From Vicinamibacterales bacterium (GTDB lineage: Bacteria; Acidobacteriota; Vicinamibacteria; Vicinamibacterales; UBA8438), in the NCBI GenBank assembly GCA_937766455.1, contig CALLXD010000039.1, positions 1 through 64,000 of the forward strand: a DNA stretch of 64,000 nt, in the 5' to 3' direction. This document shows, piece after piece, positions 37,188-46,238 of the stretch (within the stretch, counting starts at the first letter, position 1; each line of letters opens with the position of its first letter). Under the pieces are notes generated by a model that had not been told where the DNA came from, did not search any database, and saw only the letters and a program-made list of their open reading frames with translations. A program made the position numbers and the translations under genes.

Positions 37188-38095
37188 AGGAACTCTACGC
37201 TCGATTCCGCGATATCAAGCACGGGATCCGAGCGCGAAAGTCCTCTACGAGCATGCACTTCGGCGAGCACAAGAGCGGGTACAAAGGAGCTGGCTACGAT
37301 ATCGTTGGGGTCGAGCAATGGAGACCGGGACAGCCGCTGAAGGACGTCGCATGGAACATCAGCATGCGTACGTATCCGGAGAAGCTCTACCGCATCGAGC
37401 GTATGGAGCCCAAGGAGCTCCGCACGCTAATCGTGTGCGATCTGTCCTATTCCACGCTGTTTCAGGTGTCGCAGGCCTCAACCAAGGCGCTGTTGATGCT
37501 GGATCTCCTCGGCAACATCGGGCTGACCCGGTCCAACGTCAGGGATCCGGTGGGGTTGCTGGGGTACTCCGATCGCATCGAACTCTTCATGCGGCCGAAG
37601 CTGGGATCGTCGCAGATCTTCCACATGGCCCATCAGGTCTTCGACAAGTTGAATCTCGAGCGCCAGTTTCCGAAAAAGCGGTCTGCCGACCTTCGGGTGG
37701 CACTCGATTTTATGCTGGCGCGGCTCAAGAACCGGCACTCGGTCGTGTTGTTGACCGACCTCGTGGACATCGTGAACGATCCGGACTCCATCGACTTCAA
37801 GCGACTGAGGACACTCGGGTCGAAGCACGATATGATCGTGCTCATTCTCGATGATCCACACGAATTTCGCGTCAAGAGCCGTTTCGGCTATATCCGCATC
37901 TCGGATATGGAGACGGGCAAGCAGACCGTGATCTCAGCCCGCAAAGCCGCCGCCATTCGTCGTCGAATCGAAGAGGTACGCGCAACCGTGGTGTACAGGT
38001 TGAAGCGCAAGGCTGGTATCGATGCCTGCGTGCTGACACCGGACAATCACATTGAGGAGCTGCCCAAGTTCCTGATTTCGCGCACCGCACGGTAG
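37178..38095 (+). CDS. mxaS: DUF58 protein (MxaS-like)
   Basis: 305 residues from a GTG overlapping mxaR by 10 bp. The DUF58 core is clear: SSTSMHFGEHKSGYKGAGYD, then PLKDVAWNISMRT, and the VWA-like strand LIVCDLSYSTLF, then SVVLLTDLVDI. DUF58 proteins work with MoxR ATPases. Soluble, no signal peptide. Second gene of the six-gene cluster. Confidence 0.87.
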   Translation: MEVEELYARFRDIKHGIRARKSSTSMHFGEHKSGYKGAGYDIVGVEQWRPGQPLKDVAWNISMRTYPEKLYRIERMEPKELRTLIVCDLSYSTLFQVSQASTKALLMLDLLGNIGLTRSNVRDPVGLLGYSDRIELFMRPKLGSSQIFHMAHQVFDKLNLERQFPKKRSADLRVALDFMLARLKNRHSVVLLTDLVDIVNDPDSIDFKRLRTLGSKHDMIVLILDDPHEFRVKSRFGYIRISDMETGKQTVISARKAAAIRRRIEEVRATVVYRLKRKAGIDACVLTPDNHIEELPKFLISRTAR

Positions 38096-38106
38096 GGGAA
38101 CAACAG

Positions 38107-39246
38107 GTGGACATGATACGCACCCTAAGCATGCCAGGTACGACCCGAACGCCACGTACATCCGTGATCGCACTCAGCGTCCTGTTTCTGGTTTCGGCGG
38201 CCGCGCGGGCCCAGCCGCCAGCGGTCGAGGAGGCCCCGACGGGGCCGGTGCGGGTGGAGACGTTGGAGCTCGAACCCACGGTCGTCAAGACCGGCGATCT
38301 CATAACGCAGCGCTATCGGCTCCGATTTCCTGACCTCGTTGCGGGTGGACAGGAGATCATCATTCTCGAAGACCGGGTGGCGCCGGAGGCACTGCCGGTC
38401 CACCCCTTCGAAGGGGTCTCGTTGAGCGTCGAGAAGGACCTGGTCGACGGCGAGTACATCTGGGACTTCGTGTATGGGTTTCGACTGGTCGACCCGAACA
38501 AGATGACCTATCTGTTGCCGAACTTCAGCTTCTACTACCTGGTGCGTGACCTGGGCGAGGAGATCGAAGACGCCGAGGTGCAGCAGGTCGACGGCGGACA
38601 GGGGCTCGTCCGCTACGTGACGTCGATCACCGATGAGCCGCTGTTGGATATTCGCGACACCATCGAGCTTGGCGCGTTCGCCGGGCGCGCCACGTTCTTT
38701 CAGACTCTGGGCTGGGCGGTCGCTCCGCTTCCGCTGCTGCTCTGGTTCGTGATGCTCTTGCGATTCGCGCGCAAACCAAAGGCCGTTTCGCTCGAAAAAC
38801 AGCAAGAGGCCGACGAACTGGCGAGACTGGAAGCACAGGTTCCGGTACAGCCCTCGATCTGGGAGGCGCGGCGCGCGATCAATCGAGAACTGAAGACGCT
38901 GCAAGATTTGCCGTCCGGCGCGGACCCCGAGCAGCTCGCCGGCTACGAGCGCGGTATGGTCCTGGCGTTGCGCGACTATTTTCTTGCCGATATCCCAGAG
39001 CTGGTTCCCGGCGATACATCGCTGGAGATGCAGCGGCACATCAGCGGGTTGAAGGATAGTCACCGCCGGGAGGTGCTCGGCGTGCTTGCGGAGCGTCTCG
39101 TGGCCTATCAGCGGGGCCTCGAAACAGACGGGGCCGCGCCGATCGACAGTCCACCGCTTGAGGCAGACGTCCTGGCCGGCGCGCTCGCGAAGCTGCGACC
39201 GCATGTGCGGCTCCTGAACAATATCAAGTCGCTGGTCGGGCGGTAG
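38107..39246 (+). CDS. mxaA: Secreted/membrane protein, MxaA-like
   Basis: 379 residues. An N-terminal signal (about residues 18-35, ending ARA-Q) leads to a periplasmic beta-rich domain (PVRVETLELEPTVVKTGDLI), then one membrane helix (about 200-221, WAVAPLPLLLWFVMLLRFA) and a cytoplasmic helical tail. This layout matches MxaA, needed for calcium insertion into methanol dehydrogenase, and also BatD-type proteins. The start may be the GTG at 38107 or the ATG at 38113. Confidence 0.65.
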   Translation: MDMIRTLSMPGTTRTPRTSVIALSVLFLVSAAARAQPPAVEEAPTGPVRVETLELEPTVVKTGDLITQRYRLRFPDLVAGGQEIIILEDRVAPEALPVHPFEGVSLSVEKDLVDGEYIWDFVYGFRLVDPNKMTYLLPNFSFYYLVRDLGEEIEDAEVQQVDGGQGLVRYVTSITDEPLLDIRDTIELGAFAGRATFFQTLGWAVAPLPLLLWFVMLLRFARKPKAVSLEKQQEADELARLEAQVPVQPSIWEARRAINRELKTLQDLPSGADPEQLAGYERGMVLALRDYFLADIPELVPGDTSLEMQRHISGLKDSHRREVLGVLAERLVAYQRGLETDGAAPIDSPPLEADVLAGALAKLRPHVRLLNNIKSLVGR

Positions 39247-39274
39247 CGCTCGATCGAAGAAGCGGGTCACGACG

Positions 39275-40405
39275 ATGTTGATGCCCTGGAACCAGCTGGT
39301 CGCATTCCTCGACTCGGGGATCCGCGAGCTGATCGACACGGACTTCCAGCAGATCCGCTATGGCGACGTCGGCTTGGCGGTGGCGTTGGCGATCGCGGTC
39401 GGCGTCATCCTGACGCTGACGCTGATGCGGCTGGCCGCGATGCGGAAGCGTCATTCGCGGCAGCACTCGGGGCACATCATTCGGCCAGCGCATCGTAAGC
39501 GCCTCTGGATCAGAGCGCTGCATACGGCGCCCAAGGCGTTTTTGGTCGCCGCGGTCGCGATGCTGATCTTCTCTATTGCCGATCCGTTCCTCACCGCGAC
39601 GGAGGAAGTGAGCGGCTACGTCGAGTCCCGGGTCCGGATCGATCTGGTCGACACCTCGGGCTCGATGGCATGGGAGTTTCCGGACACCAATAAGTCGAAG
39701 GCCGAGGTGGCCCGCGACGCGCATCTCGCGTTCCTCGAGATGCGCAAGGAGAAGAACGACCGGGTGTCGTTGTGGCTGTTTTCCACCTATCCGTACATGG
39801 TGGACGACTTCGTCATGGACGACGAGCTGTACTACTACCAGGTCTGGGACGCGCCGTACGTGATGACCCAGCGGCTGGACAAGGCGATGGTGGTACCGCG
39901 TGACAAGGTGCGGATTATTCCGGCCGAGGGCGATACGAACATTATTCGGCCATTGCAAGACATCGTGAAGCACTTCGACCGCGACGAGGCGACAGTCGGG
40001 CGCGAGGCGAACCAGAACCGCGCGGTCCTGATCATCACCGACGCCGCCGTCGACGAGTTTCCGGATGCGGAGTTCGCCGAACTCGCCAGGCGGAACATCG
40101 TGCCCTACCTCATCTACATCAATACCAGCGATGCGCGGTCGGCGAGCTTTCTCCACCCGACGGTACCCCAGCTGGTAGCGCAAATTCAGGAATATGGTGG
40201 CGACTACTTCGACGTCACCAGTGAGGACAGCCTGTTGCGGGCGTACGAAGCGATCGACGAACGCGAGGCGGTGCGCGTCGAGTTGAAGCACCGCGCGTTG
40301 AAGGTTCCGATTTTTCCGCGGTTTCTCTTGGTGGCGATGGGGTTGCTGATGATCGGCATTCCCCTGGGATTCGTCTCCGAGTTGCTGTGGGGCACGAGTC
40401 CGTAG
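39275..40405 (+). CDS. mxaC: VWA-domain membrane protein, MxaC-like
   Basis: 376 residues. Membrane helices at about 29-50 and 87-107 and near the C-terminus (about 349-368) flank a von Willebrand A domain with an intact MIDAS (DTSGSMAW, and later ITDAAVDEF). The topology is typical of BatA/MxaC proteins that partner MoxR ATPases. Spaced 28 bp after the mxaA-like gene. Confidence 0.72.
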   Translation: MLMPWNQLVAFLDSGIRELIDTDFQQIRYGDVGLAVALAIAVGVILTLTLMRLAAMRKRHSRQHSGHIIRPAHRKRLWIRALHTAPKAFLVAAVAMLIFSIADPFLTATEEVSGYVESRVRIDLVDTSGSMAWEFPDTNKSKAEVARDAHLAFLEMRKEKNDRVSLWLFSTYPYMVDDFVMDDELYYYQVWDAPYVMTQRLDKAMVVPRDKVRIIPAEGDTNIIRPLQDIVKHFDRDEATVGREANQNRAVLIITDAAVDEFPDAEFAELARRNIVPYLIYINTSDARSASFLHPTVPQLVAQIQEYGGDYFDVTSEDSLLRAYEAIDEREAVRVELKHRALKVPIFPRFLLVAMGLLMIGIPLGFVSELLWGTSP

Positions 40406-40421
40406 GACACAAGGAAAGACG

Positions 40422-41087
40422 ATGCGACTAACAGACCTGATCGATAAAGAGCACTCCTTCCGGTATCTCGTCGGTTTCGTGCTGGCGTTGTTGTTCTTTA
40501 TTGGCGTCTCGGTGCCCTCCAACAGCCTGGCCGGGTTCTACGCGAACCTCGAGGGACTGAGTGACAGCGTTGAGCGTTCTGACTTCGCCACAGCCGAAGA
40601 GCAGCTTGCCGAGGTCTCGTCGTTTTACGAGGGAAGCCGCGCCTGGGGCATGCAGGGACTGGTGGACTCCTATCTGTTCCAGGACGCGTTCCTGCAGCAG
40701 GCATCCTACAGCTATCTCACGGGTGACTATCAAACCGTGGTCGACGACCTAGCGGATGAGATCGATGACCCGCGCGCTTCGCAGCTTCTGGCGAGCGCGA
40801 AGTTCATGCTCGCACGGGCGCGGTATCGTGCGATTGACCTTGAGAATGCCAACGCGCAGATTGAGAAAGAGGCGATTATTCTCGAAGTGATGGAGACGGT
40901 GAACGCCGACTACGAGCGTGCACTGCGTGGCGATGTGACTGACCGCTTCGACTACAAGTGGAACTACGACTTGACCAGCAACCCGGAGGCGATTCGCCGC
41001 GCGCTCGAGGAGCCGCGCGAGATTGAGCCCCCGGAGCTGGAGCAAATGAAGGGCGAGGGGACCCCCGTTCGTCGCCGTCGCGGCTAG
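40422..41087 (+). CDS. mxaK: Small membrane-anchored helical protein, MxaK-like
   Basis: 221 residues, AGGAAAG 5 nt before the start. One N-terminal membrane helix (about 14-33), then an all-helical TPR-like periplasmic part (ERSDFATAEEQLAEV, SAKFMLARARYRAIDLENANAQ). The position between two VWA genes matches mxaK. Sequence conservation of MxaK is low, so the call rests mainly on order and topology. Confidence 0.6.
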   Translation: MRLTDLIDKEHSFRYLVGFVLALLFFIGVSVPSNSLAGFYANLEGLSDSVERSDFATAEEQLAEVSSFYEGSRAWGMQGLVDSYLFQDAFLQQASYSYLTGDYQTVVDDLADEIDDPRASQLLASAKFMLARARYRAIDLENANAQIEKEAIILEVMETVNADYERALRGDVTDRFDYKWNYDLTSNPEAIRRALEEPREIEPPELEQMKGEGTPVRRRRG

Positions 41088-41133
41088 GACCCGCCGATTG
41101 GGGGCCTGACGGCCGCCCGCCATCACACGCGCC

Positions 41134-42222
41134 ATGGACGCCATCACCAGCCTCTTCCGGGACAGCGTCGAGTTCACGAACCCGGAGTATCTGGCGATTG
41201 TGCCGATTGCCGGATTGATTCTGGTATTCGGTCTGATCGTCTTCGCCCTCCGGTTGGTCCTGCGACCTGCCAGGACCGAAGGGTCGCGGTATCCCATTTT
41301 CGGCCACATCAAGTTCTGGTTCTTCGCGCTCGCCGCGTTGACGCTGGTGGCCGTCGCCGCCGCCAGGCCTTTCTGGGTGTACGGCGGGTCCAGTTTTAAA
41401 CGGGGAGATGTCGACGTGATCGTCGCCATCGATGCCTCCGCGTCCATGTGGGTCAAGGACCTTGGGCCCTCACGGCTCGAACTCGGCGTCCGGGAAGCGC
41501 TGGGTCTGTATACCCAGGACATCTTGACACCGGGTGACCGGACGGCGCTGTTTGTCTGGGGCACCACCGCGCTGCGTCGGGTACACCTGTCGGCCAATGC
41601 CGAGCGCTTCATCGAGGAGGTCGGGCGCATCGGGCCACCGCCCTCGCTGACCGGTGATGCGTTTCCCTGGGACAGCGACATCGCGACCGCCTTCGAAGCT
41701 ATCTATTTGTCGCTGGACAATCAGGACCGTTTCGAATCAGGTGATGACGGCTGGTTGCCGGAGGAGCGGAACGATCGCTTGGTGCTGCTCTTCACCGACG
41801 GCGATTTTCTCATCGATGCGGAACAGCGCAGTCGTCTCGATGTCGCGCTGGCTGAGTTCCGTCAGCGTGGTCTGGTGATCTACCCGGTGGGGATCGGGAG
41901 TCGCACCGGTGCGAATGTCGACTCGGTGTTGCTCGATTACGTCCGCGGTGTTGACTACGACGAGACCTTGGAGGCGGACCTCGAAGGGCAGCGCACTCGC
42001 TTGGGCGTCGACGGACTCAACATGCTGGAACAGCGCACGAGTGGGCGCTCGTTCCTCCTGGACAGTACGCAGCTATCCTCCGCCACGTTCTTGGGTAACG
42101 TCGTGGACAATCATCGCAGCATCTCCTTCCAGCTCATCCCGTCCGAAGACAAACAGGAGGTGTGGCAGTGGGTGGTCATGCTCGCCATCTTCCTGTTCGT
42201 CGTGGCCATGCTGTTTTATTGA
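41134..42222 (+). CDS. mxaL: VWA-domain membrane protein, MxaL-like
   Basis: 362 residues. N-terminal helices (about 21-43 and 66-84), a VWA domain with MIDAS DASASMWVK and LLFTDGDFLID, and a C-terminal helix (about 343-361). It is the second VWA protein of the cluster, as MxaL is in mxaRSACKL. No mxaD-like gene follows. Confidence 0.72.
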   Translation: MDAITSLFRDSVEFTNPEYLAIVPIAGLILVFGLIVFALRLVLRPARTEGSRYPIFGHIKFWFFALAALTLVAVAAARPFWVYGGSSFKRGDVDVIVAIDASASMWVKDLGPSRLELGVREALGLYTQDILTPGDRTALFVWGTTALRRVHLSANAERFIEEVGRIGPPPSLTGDAFPWDSDIATAFEAIYLSLDNQDRFESGDDGWLPEERNDRLVLLFTDGDFLIDAEQRSRLDVALAEFRQRGLVIYPVGIGSRTGANVDSVLLDYVRGVDYDETLEADLEGQRTRLGVDGLNMLEQRTSGRSFLLDSTQLSSATFLGNVVDNHRSISFQLIPSEDKQEVWQWVVMLAIFLFVVAMLFY

Positions 42223-42394
42223 TCGGGCGGGCCTCGACGGTGTTCGAGGACTGGCTGAATCAGGCCGGACTGACTTCGAAATTGCTCCACTCCAATGCGT
42301 CAGCTCCATCAAGGAGCTCGCTCAGGCCATCGCGAGAAGCCTTGAGGTGCGACGAGTTACGCCACTGACACAGCGTGATTGAGGAGGTGCCCAA

Positions 42395-42970
42395 ATGACA
42401 CTGACACGTCCAACCGACATGATGGCGGCGGTGGCGGAGTCAATGAAGGAGCGGACCGGCCGCACTCTGGAACAATGGGTGGCCGTCGTGACGGACGCGG
42501 GGCTTGATCCCCTGGATCAGAACGGCGTGCGACGCTGGCTGAAATCCGAGCACGGCGTGGCTCTGAATTCGAAATGGGCGATCGCCGACGCGGCCGCCCG
42601 CGGCGCCGGCTGGCAGCGACCTGGCGTGGAGCAGTACGTCGACCAGCAGTATGTCGGCGCGAAGCAGACGCTACGGCCACTGTTCGACCGCGTTCGCGAG
42701 ATCGTGGAGGCGTTCGGCGCCGACGTGATGATTGAGGGGCGCTCGACATACACGCCCTTCGTGCGACGGCGGCAGTTTGCCGCGGTGGCGGCCGCGACGC
42801 GCACCCGGGTCGATATCGGGGTACGTTTCGTCGACCCGCCCGACTCGCCGGGGCTGGTGCCTTCGAGGGCGCCGGGCCAGGCGACGCATCGGGTGTCGGT
42901 GACCGCCTTGGGCGAGATCACGGCCGACGTCGAGCGACTGCTACGAGTCGCCTACGAGCAGAACGGTTGA
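42395..42970 (+). CDS. DUF4287/DUF5655-type protein
   Basis: 191 residues, GAGGAGG 6 nt upstream. The N-terminal half (MKERTGRTLEQWVAVV, GVRRWLKSEHGV) fits DUF4287. The C-terminal half (TLRPLFDRVREIVEAFG, RSTYTPFVRRRQFAAVAAAT) fits DUF5655, a small domain often in putative DNA-linked or transport-related proteins. Role unknown. The preceding 172 bp hold no gene I can support. Confidence 0.8.
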   Translation: MTLTRPTDMMAAVAESMKERTGRTLEQWVAVVTDAGLDPLDQNGVRRWLKSEHGVALNSKWAIADAAARGAGWQRPGVEQYVDQQYVGAKQTLRPLFDRVREIVEAFGADVMIEGRSTYTPFVRRRQFAAVAAATRTRVDIGVRFVDPPDSPGLVPSRAPGQATHRVSVTALGEITADVERLLRVAYEQNG

Positions 42971-42994
42971 GGCTGCTGACGGTTCACGAGGATC

Positions 42995-43705
42995 ATGAAT
43001 CTCAAACGCATCGTCGAGGAAACTGATACTCCCGCCGGGCGGGTGTTCGACTCGGTCGTGGTGCTGCTCATCTTCACCTCCATTGCGACCTTTTCCTTCG
43101 AGACCCTGCCGAACCTACCGCCGACGGTTACCACGGGGCTCGAGCTGGCCGAGGTCGTACTGGTCGTGTTGTTTACGATCGAGTACGGGTTGCGCGTGGC
43201 GCTGGCCGACGACAGGTGGCGGTTCGTCCGGAGCTTCTCCGGCCTTGTCGATCTCGTGGCGATTCTTCCGTTCTACGTCTCATTGGGCATCGATCTGCGC
43301 GCTGTACGGGCCCTGCGGCTACTGCGGCTGCTGCGTATTCTGAAGCTGGCTCGGTACAGCAGCGCCATCGGACGGTTTCAACGGGCGGTCGCTCTGGCGC
43401 GGGAGGAGTTGGTGGTGTTTCTCGGGATCGCCGTGATGCTGATCTACCTGTCGGCAGTCGGCATCTACTACTTCGAGCATGAGGCGCAGCCGGACCTGTT
43501 TGCCTCGGTGTTTCATAGCCTGTGGTGGGCCGTGGTCACGCTCACCACAGTGGGGTATGGCGATGCGTTTCCAGTGACCTTGGGCGGGCGGACGTTCACC
43601 TTCGCGGTGCTGATGGCGGGACTCGGGATCGTCGCGGTCCCTACCGGGCTGCTCGCATCGGCACTGTCCCGTGTTCGGGAGGAGGAGCGAGATGGCGCCT
43701 CCTGA
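42995..43705 (+). CDS. Voltage-gated potassium channel (6-TM)
   Basis: 236 residues. Six helices with a regular Arg-rich S4 (RAVRALRLLRLLRILKLARY) and a pore with selectivity filter TVGYGD (about 185-190). A short cytoplasmic C-terminus (SRVREEERDG) has no RCK domain. Kv-like ion channel. Starts 24 bp after the DUF4287 gene. Confidence 0.92.
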   Translation: MNLKRIVEETDTPAGRVFDSVVVLLIFTSIATFSFETLPNLPPTVTTGLELAEVVLVVLFTIEYGLRVALADDRWRFVRSFSGLVDLVAILPFYVSLGIDLRAVRALRLLRLLRILKLARYSSAIGRFQRAVALAREELVVFLGIAVMLIYLSAVGIYYFEHEAQPDLFASVFHSLWWAVVTLTTVGYGDAFPVTLGGRTFTFAVLMAGLGIVAVPTGLLASALSRVREEERDGAS

Positions 43706-43744
43706 TTCGACCGCGCCGTCACGGCGAAGGCCCGCCGCGTGGGG

Positions 43745-43763
43745 GCCGGGGCGCCGCCCCGGC
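43745..43763. terminator. Hairpin between convergent genes
   Basis: A perfect 8-bp GC stem (43745-43752 with 43756-43763) with a 3-nt loop lies between the K+ channel stop and the TPR gene stop. Probably bidirectional. Confidence 0.5.
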
Positions 43764-43776
43764 TAACGAGACCCCA

Positions 43777-45375
43777 CTAGTACCGCGACGCTCTGAGCCA
43801 GACGTCGGACCTGGCCCAACTCGCCTCAAGGTCGGCGTCGACGGCGGGGTCGGTGCGACCCTGCGCTTCAACCGCGGTCTTGAGGCCAAACAGTGACCAC
43901 CCGTTGTGCGCGTGGTCTTCGAGTTCCGCCCGGTAGACCTGCTCCGCCTCCGCGTATCGCTCCTGCTCCAGCAGCGCCGCCCCTAGCCAGTGCCGGGCGG
44001 CGAACGGAAGCGGCTCCGGCTCATCGTATCCAAGGGCGTCTTCCCGCTCCACCGCTTGCTGGAATGCCGCGATCGCCGCGTCCACGTCGCCCCGTTCGCG
44101 ATGCAGCGCGCCCTCGAGGACGCCCGCCACCACGCCGAGCAGGTCCTCGGCCGTGTGGAACCGCATCTGTGCCTCCGAGGTCTCGGCGGTGTGCTTGACC
44201 CGGTTCAGATAGACCTCGGCGAAATCGGCATCGCCTTCACGCAGGTGAGCATAGCCCTGCGCGAAGTCCCAGAGGCCGCCCTCGACCTCGCCCTCCGGCC
44301 GTTCCGTTACCTCGAGCACCTCATCGAACCGACCGAATCGCAGCAGGGTCAATGCGTGATGGACACTGTTCCCAGTGAGCTTGTGGTAATCCTTGCCGGC
44401 CTGGATGGCCACCGCGCCCTGGCCGTCCATCGACGCTGCGAACAGCAGCATGTGCAGGTTGTGCTGGGGGTAGATGGCGATGCCGGTGCCGAAGGCGTCC
44501 CGCTGGTCGGAATGCCAGGCGCGGGTGTTGGCTTCCACGCCATCGGACCAGCGCCCGACCTCATTCCACGTGTGCGACGGCATGTGGTTGATGTGGCTGG
44601 CTCCGGGAACCGAACTCCCGAGATGTTCCGCGCACGCTTCGGCTTTGTCCGGCCGTGTGGTGGACTCGGTGGCGTGAATATAGAGATGGCACGCACCGGG
44701 GTGCTTGATGTCTCGCGCGAGGACGCTCTCGAGCGCCGCGTGTAGTCGCTGTACTCGCGGGTCGTTGAGATCCCGTGTGCCCCGGCGCGGCTCCAGCAAG
44801 AACAGGGCGTCCCCGTACATGGTGGCGGCATCGAGATCGTCCGGGAACTGTTCGACGAGCAGCCGCATCGCCTCGGCGTAGGCTTCGTCCTGATCCCGGC
44901 GCTTGTCGACCTCGAACTGCTCGACGTAGCGGTGCGAGAGCGCATCGATATACGCCCGCTCTCGCTCGCTGGCATGCACTTCCGACAGGCTCATCGCCTT
45001 GCGGACGGCGACGTAGGCGTGTGGGGCTTCGGGTGGGCGCATCGGCCCATTCAGGTATGACCCCCAGGCCCACGCCTCACCCCAAAAGCAGATCGCACAA
45101 TTCGGGTCCTGCTTCCAGGCCTCGCGAAACGAGCGCACCGCGTCCACTTTCGCGAACGAGTACATCAGTTGCATGCCCTGGTTGAAGAACTTCTGCGCCT
45201 CGGCGTTCTCCGACGAAATCTCGAACGTGTATGGACCCAGTACTTCGGGATAGAAGGGAATGGGGTCGCGATACTGCTCGGGCAGCTCCGGGTCGTCTTG
45301 GGCGAAAACCGGCGCTGCGCTCAACAGTGCAGCGGTCACCGCAAGCCGGGTTCCCCATCGGGTCATTGTTGTCAT
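43777..45375 (-). CDS. Secreted tetratricopeptide-repeat protein
   Basis: 532 residues from the ATG at 45375. Signal peptide ends at VFAQ. A conserved block early in the mature protein (AQKFFNQGMQLMYSFAKVDA, then DPNCAICFWGEAWA) and HLYIHATE and INHMPSHTW later define a family of TPR proteins common in Acidobacteria and relatives. A CxxC pair (CAIC) is followed by Trp, not His, so it is not a haem site. TPR repeats recur to the C-terminus. Probably a periplasmic protein-interaction scaffold; function unknown. Confidence 0.82.
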   Translation of the reverse strand: MTTMTRWGTRLAVTAALLSAAPVFAQDDPELPEQYRDPIPFYPEVLGPYTFEISSENAEAQKFFNQGMQLMYSFAKVDAVRSFREAWKQDPNCAICFWGEAWAWGSYLNGPMRPPEAPHAYVAVRKAMSLSEVHASERERAYIDALSHRYVEQFEVDKRRDQDEAYAEAMRLLVEQFPDDLDAATMYGDALFLLEPRRGTRDLNDPRVQRLHAALESVLARDIKHPGACHLYIHATESTTRPDKAEACAEHLGSSVPGASHINHMPSHTWNEVGRWSDGVEANTRAWHSDQRDAFGTGIAIYPQHNLHMLLFAASMDGQGAVAIQAGKDYHKLTGNSVHHALTLLRFGRFDEVLEVTERPEGEVEGGLWDFAQGYAHLREGDADFAEVYLNRVKHTAETSEAQMRFHTAEDLLGVVAGVLEGALHRERGDVDAAIAAFQQAVEREDALGYDEPEPLPFAARHWLGAALLEQERYAEAEQVYRAELEDHAHNGWSLFGLKTAVEAQGRTDPAVDADLEASWARSDVWLRASRY

Positions 45376-45645
45376 GGGCCTTCGATCTCCTGCGTGCTTG
45401 CCATGTTCAGGCTGGCAACGCGGTACGTCCGTGCCGGGTATGTCTCGATTGCTGGCGGTCGACGACGTTGCTGGACGCGGAAGTCGGCAGATCACCAGAT
45501 GTCATCCGGTACGGACGGCGTGCAGCATCCCTGATCATAAAGGACTTGTTGCTTCATCCCAAGGCGTCGGCGTGGCCGCCGTCGACATCACCGGAACCGA
45601 CGAGCATTGGTGATGATGTTTTGGCCTTCTGCGAAATTGCAAAAC

Positions 45646-45966
45646 ATGGACCGCGTATTCAAAGCCCTGCCTGACCTCCCGCGCCGTCGCGTCTTGCAGC
45701 TCCTTCGCGAGCGCCCGATGACCGCCGGGGAATTGGCTGCGGAATTCACGCTCACGAAGGCAACCATGTCTGGGAATTTCAACGTGCTGCGTGAGGCGGG
45801 TCTGGTCGACGCCGAACGGCGTGGCACGACCACCACCTACCGGCTGCAGATGTCAGTGCTCGAGGACGCGCTATTGTGTTTGGCCGAATCCTTCAGGGTC
45901 GAGCTGAAATTCGGCGCCCGCACTCCGCTGCCGAGCCGCATCGTACAGAAAGGCGCGAAACGATGA
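45646..45966 (+). CDS. ArsR-type HTH transcriptional regulator
   Basis: 106 residues from the ATG at 45646. Winged-helix core: FKALPDLPRRRVLQLLRERPMTAGELAAEF, recognition helix TKATMSGNFNVLREAGLVD, and wing ERRGTTTTYRL. No cysteine cluster for metal sensing, so it is closer to the SdpR-like autorepressor group. It overlaps the start of a decayed glutaredoxin-like gene by 4 bp (ATGA). Confidence 0.88.
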   Translation: MDRVFKALPDLPRRRVLQLLRERPMTAGELAAEFTLTKATMSGNFNVLREAGLVDAERRGTTTTYRLQMSVLEDALLCLAESFRVELKFGARTPLPSRIVQKGAKR

Positions 45967-46238
45967 CGACCGTCACCTTTCTCACTCGGTGATCTGGCCG
46001 CGCTGTCAGGTGGCAGGCCTGTCACTGAAACAGTTGCAGCCAGCGTGTCCACACGTGAGGCTCGACAAAGAAGAACTTCTGACCAACCTTGGCCGGGCGC
46101 GACGCGAAGGTGTGCCCACCATTCCGACCTTGGTGGCGGCACCACACCGTCTGAAAGGGTTCTATCTCACCAAGACGAGTATCCCGCCGGTTTCTCGAGT
46201 CGCTCGCGGCGGCAGGCGTCGAGACGCCTGTCGACTGA
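45963..46238 (+). pseudogene. Decayed glutaredoxin-like gene
   Basis: An ATG overlapping the ArsR stop reads MTTVTFLTR and then stops. From about 45989 another frame continues with WPRCQVAGLSLKQLQ and REGVPTIPTLVAAPHRLKGF, a thioredoxin/glutaredoxin-like pattern with a cis-Pro-like VPTIPTL. A second shift near 46184-46190 gives FLESLAAAGVETPVD and a TGA at 46236, directly abutting the scoB stop. One missing base near the front and one extra base near the end are needed. The expected first Cys of the CPRC motif is a Trp. Real decay or poor sequence are both possible. Confidence 0.5.
46210..46233. terminator. Hairpin at the scoB 3' side
   Basis: An 11-bp stem with one G-U wobble (46210-46220 with 46223-46233) begins 5 nt after the scoB stop on the minus strand. 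It also lies in the 3' end of the decayed glutaredoxin-like gene. No U-tract. Confidence 0.4.

Noticed and set aside
38125-39339. A 404-codon minus-strand open frame
   Set aside because: It mirrors the mxaA-like gene, has no conserved motif and arises from codon bias.
42223-42394. Possible small gene between mxaL and the DUF4287 gene
   Set aside because: One short frame continues through it but has no start signal, no conservation I recognise and overlaps mxaL in the wrong frame.
43834-45495. Haem c site in the TPR protein
   Set aside because: The CxxC pair there is followed by Phe-Trp, not His, so it cannot be a standard haem c attachment site.
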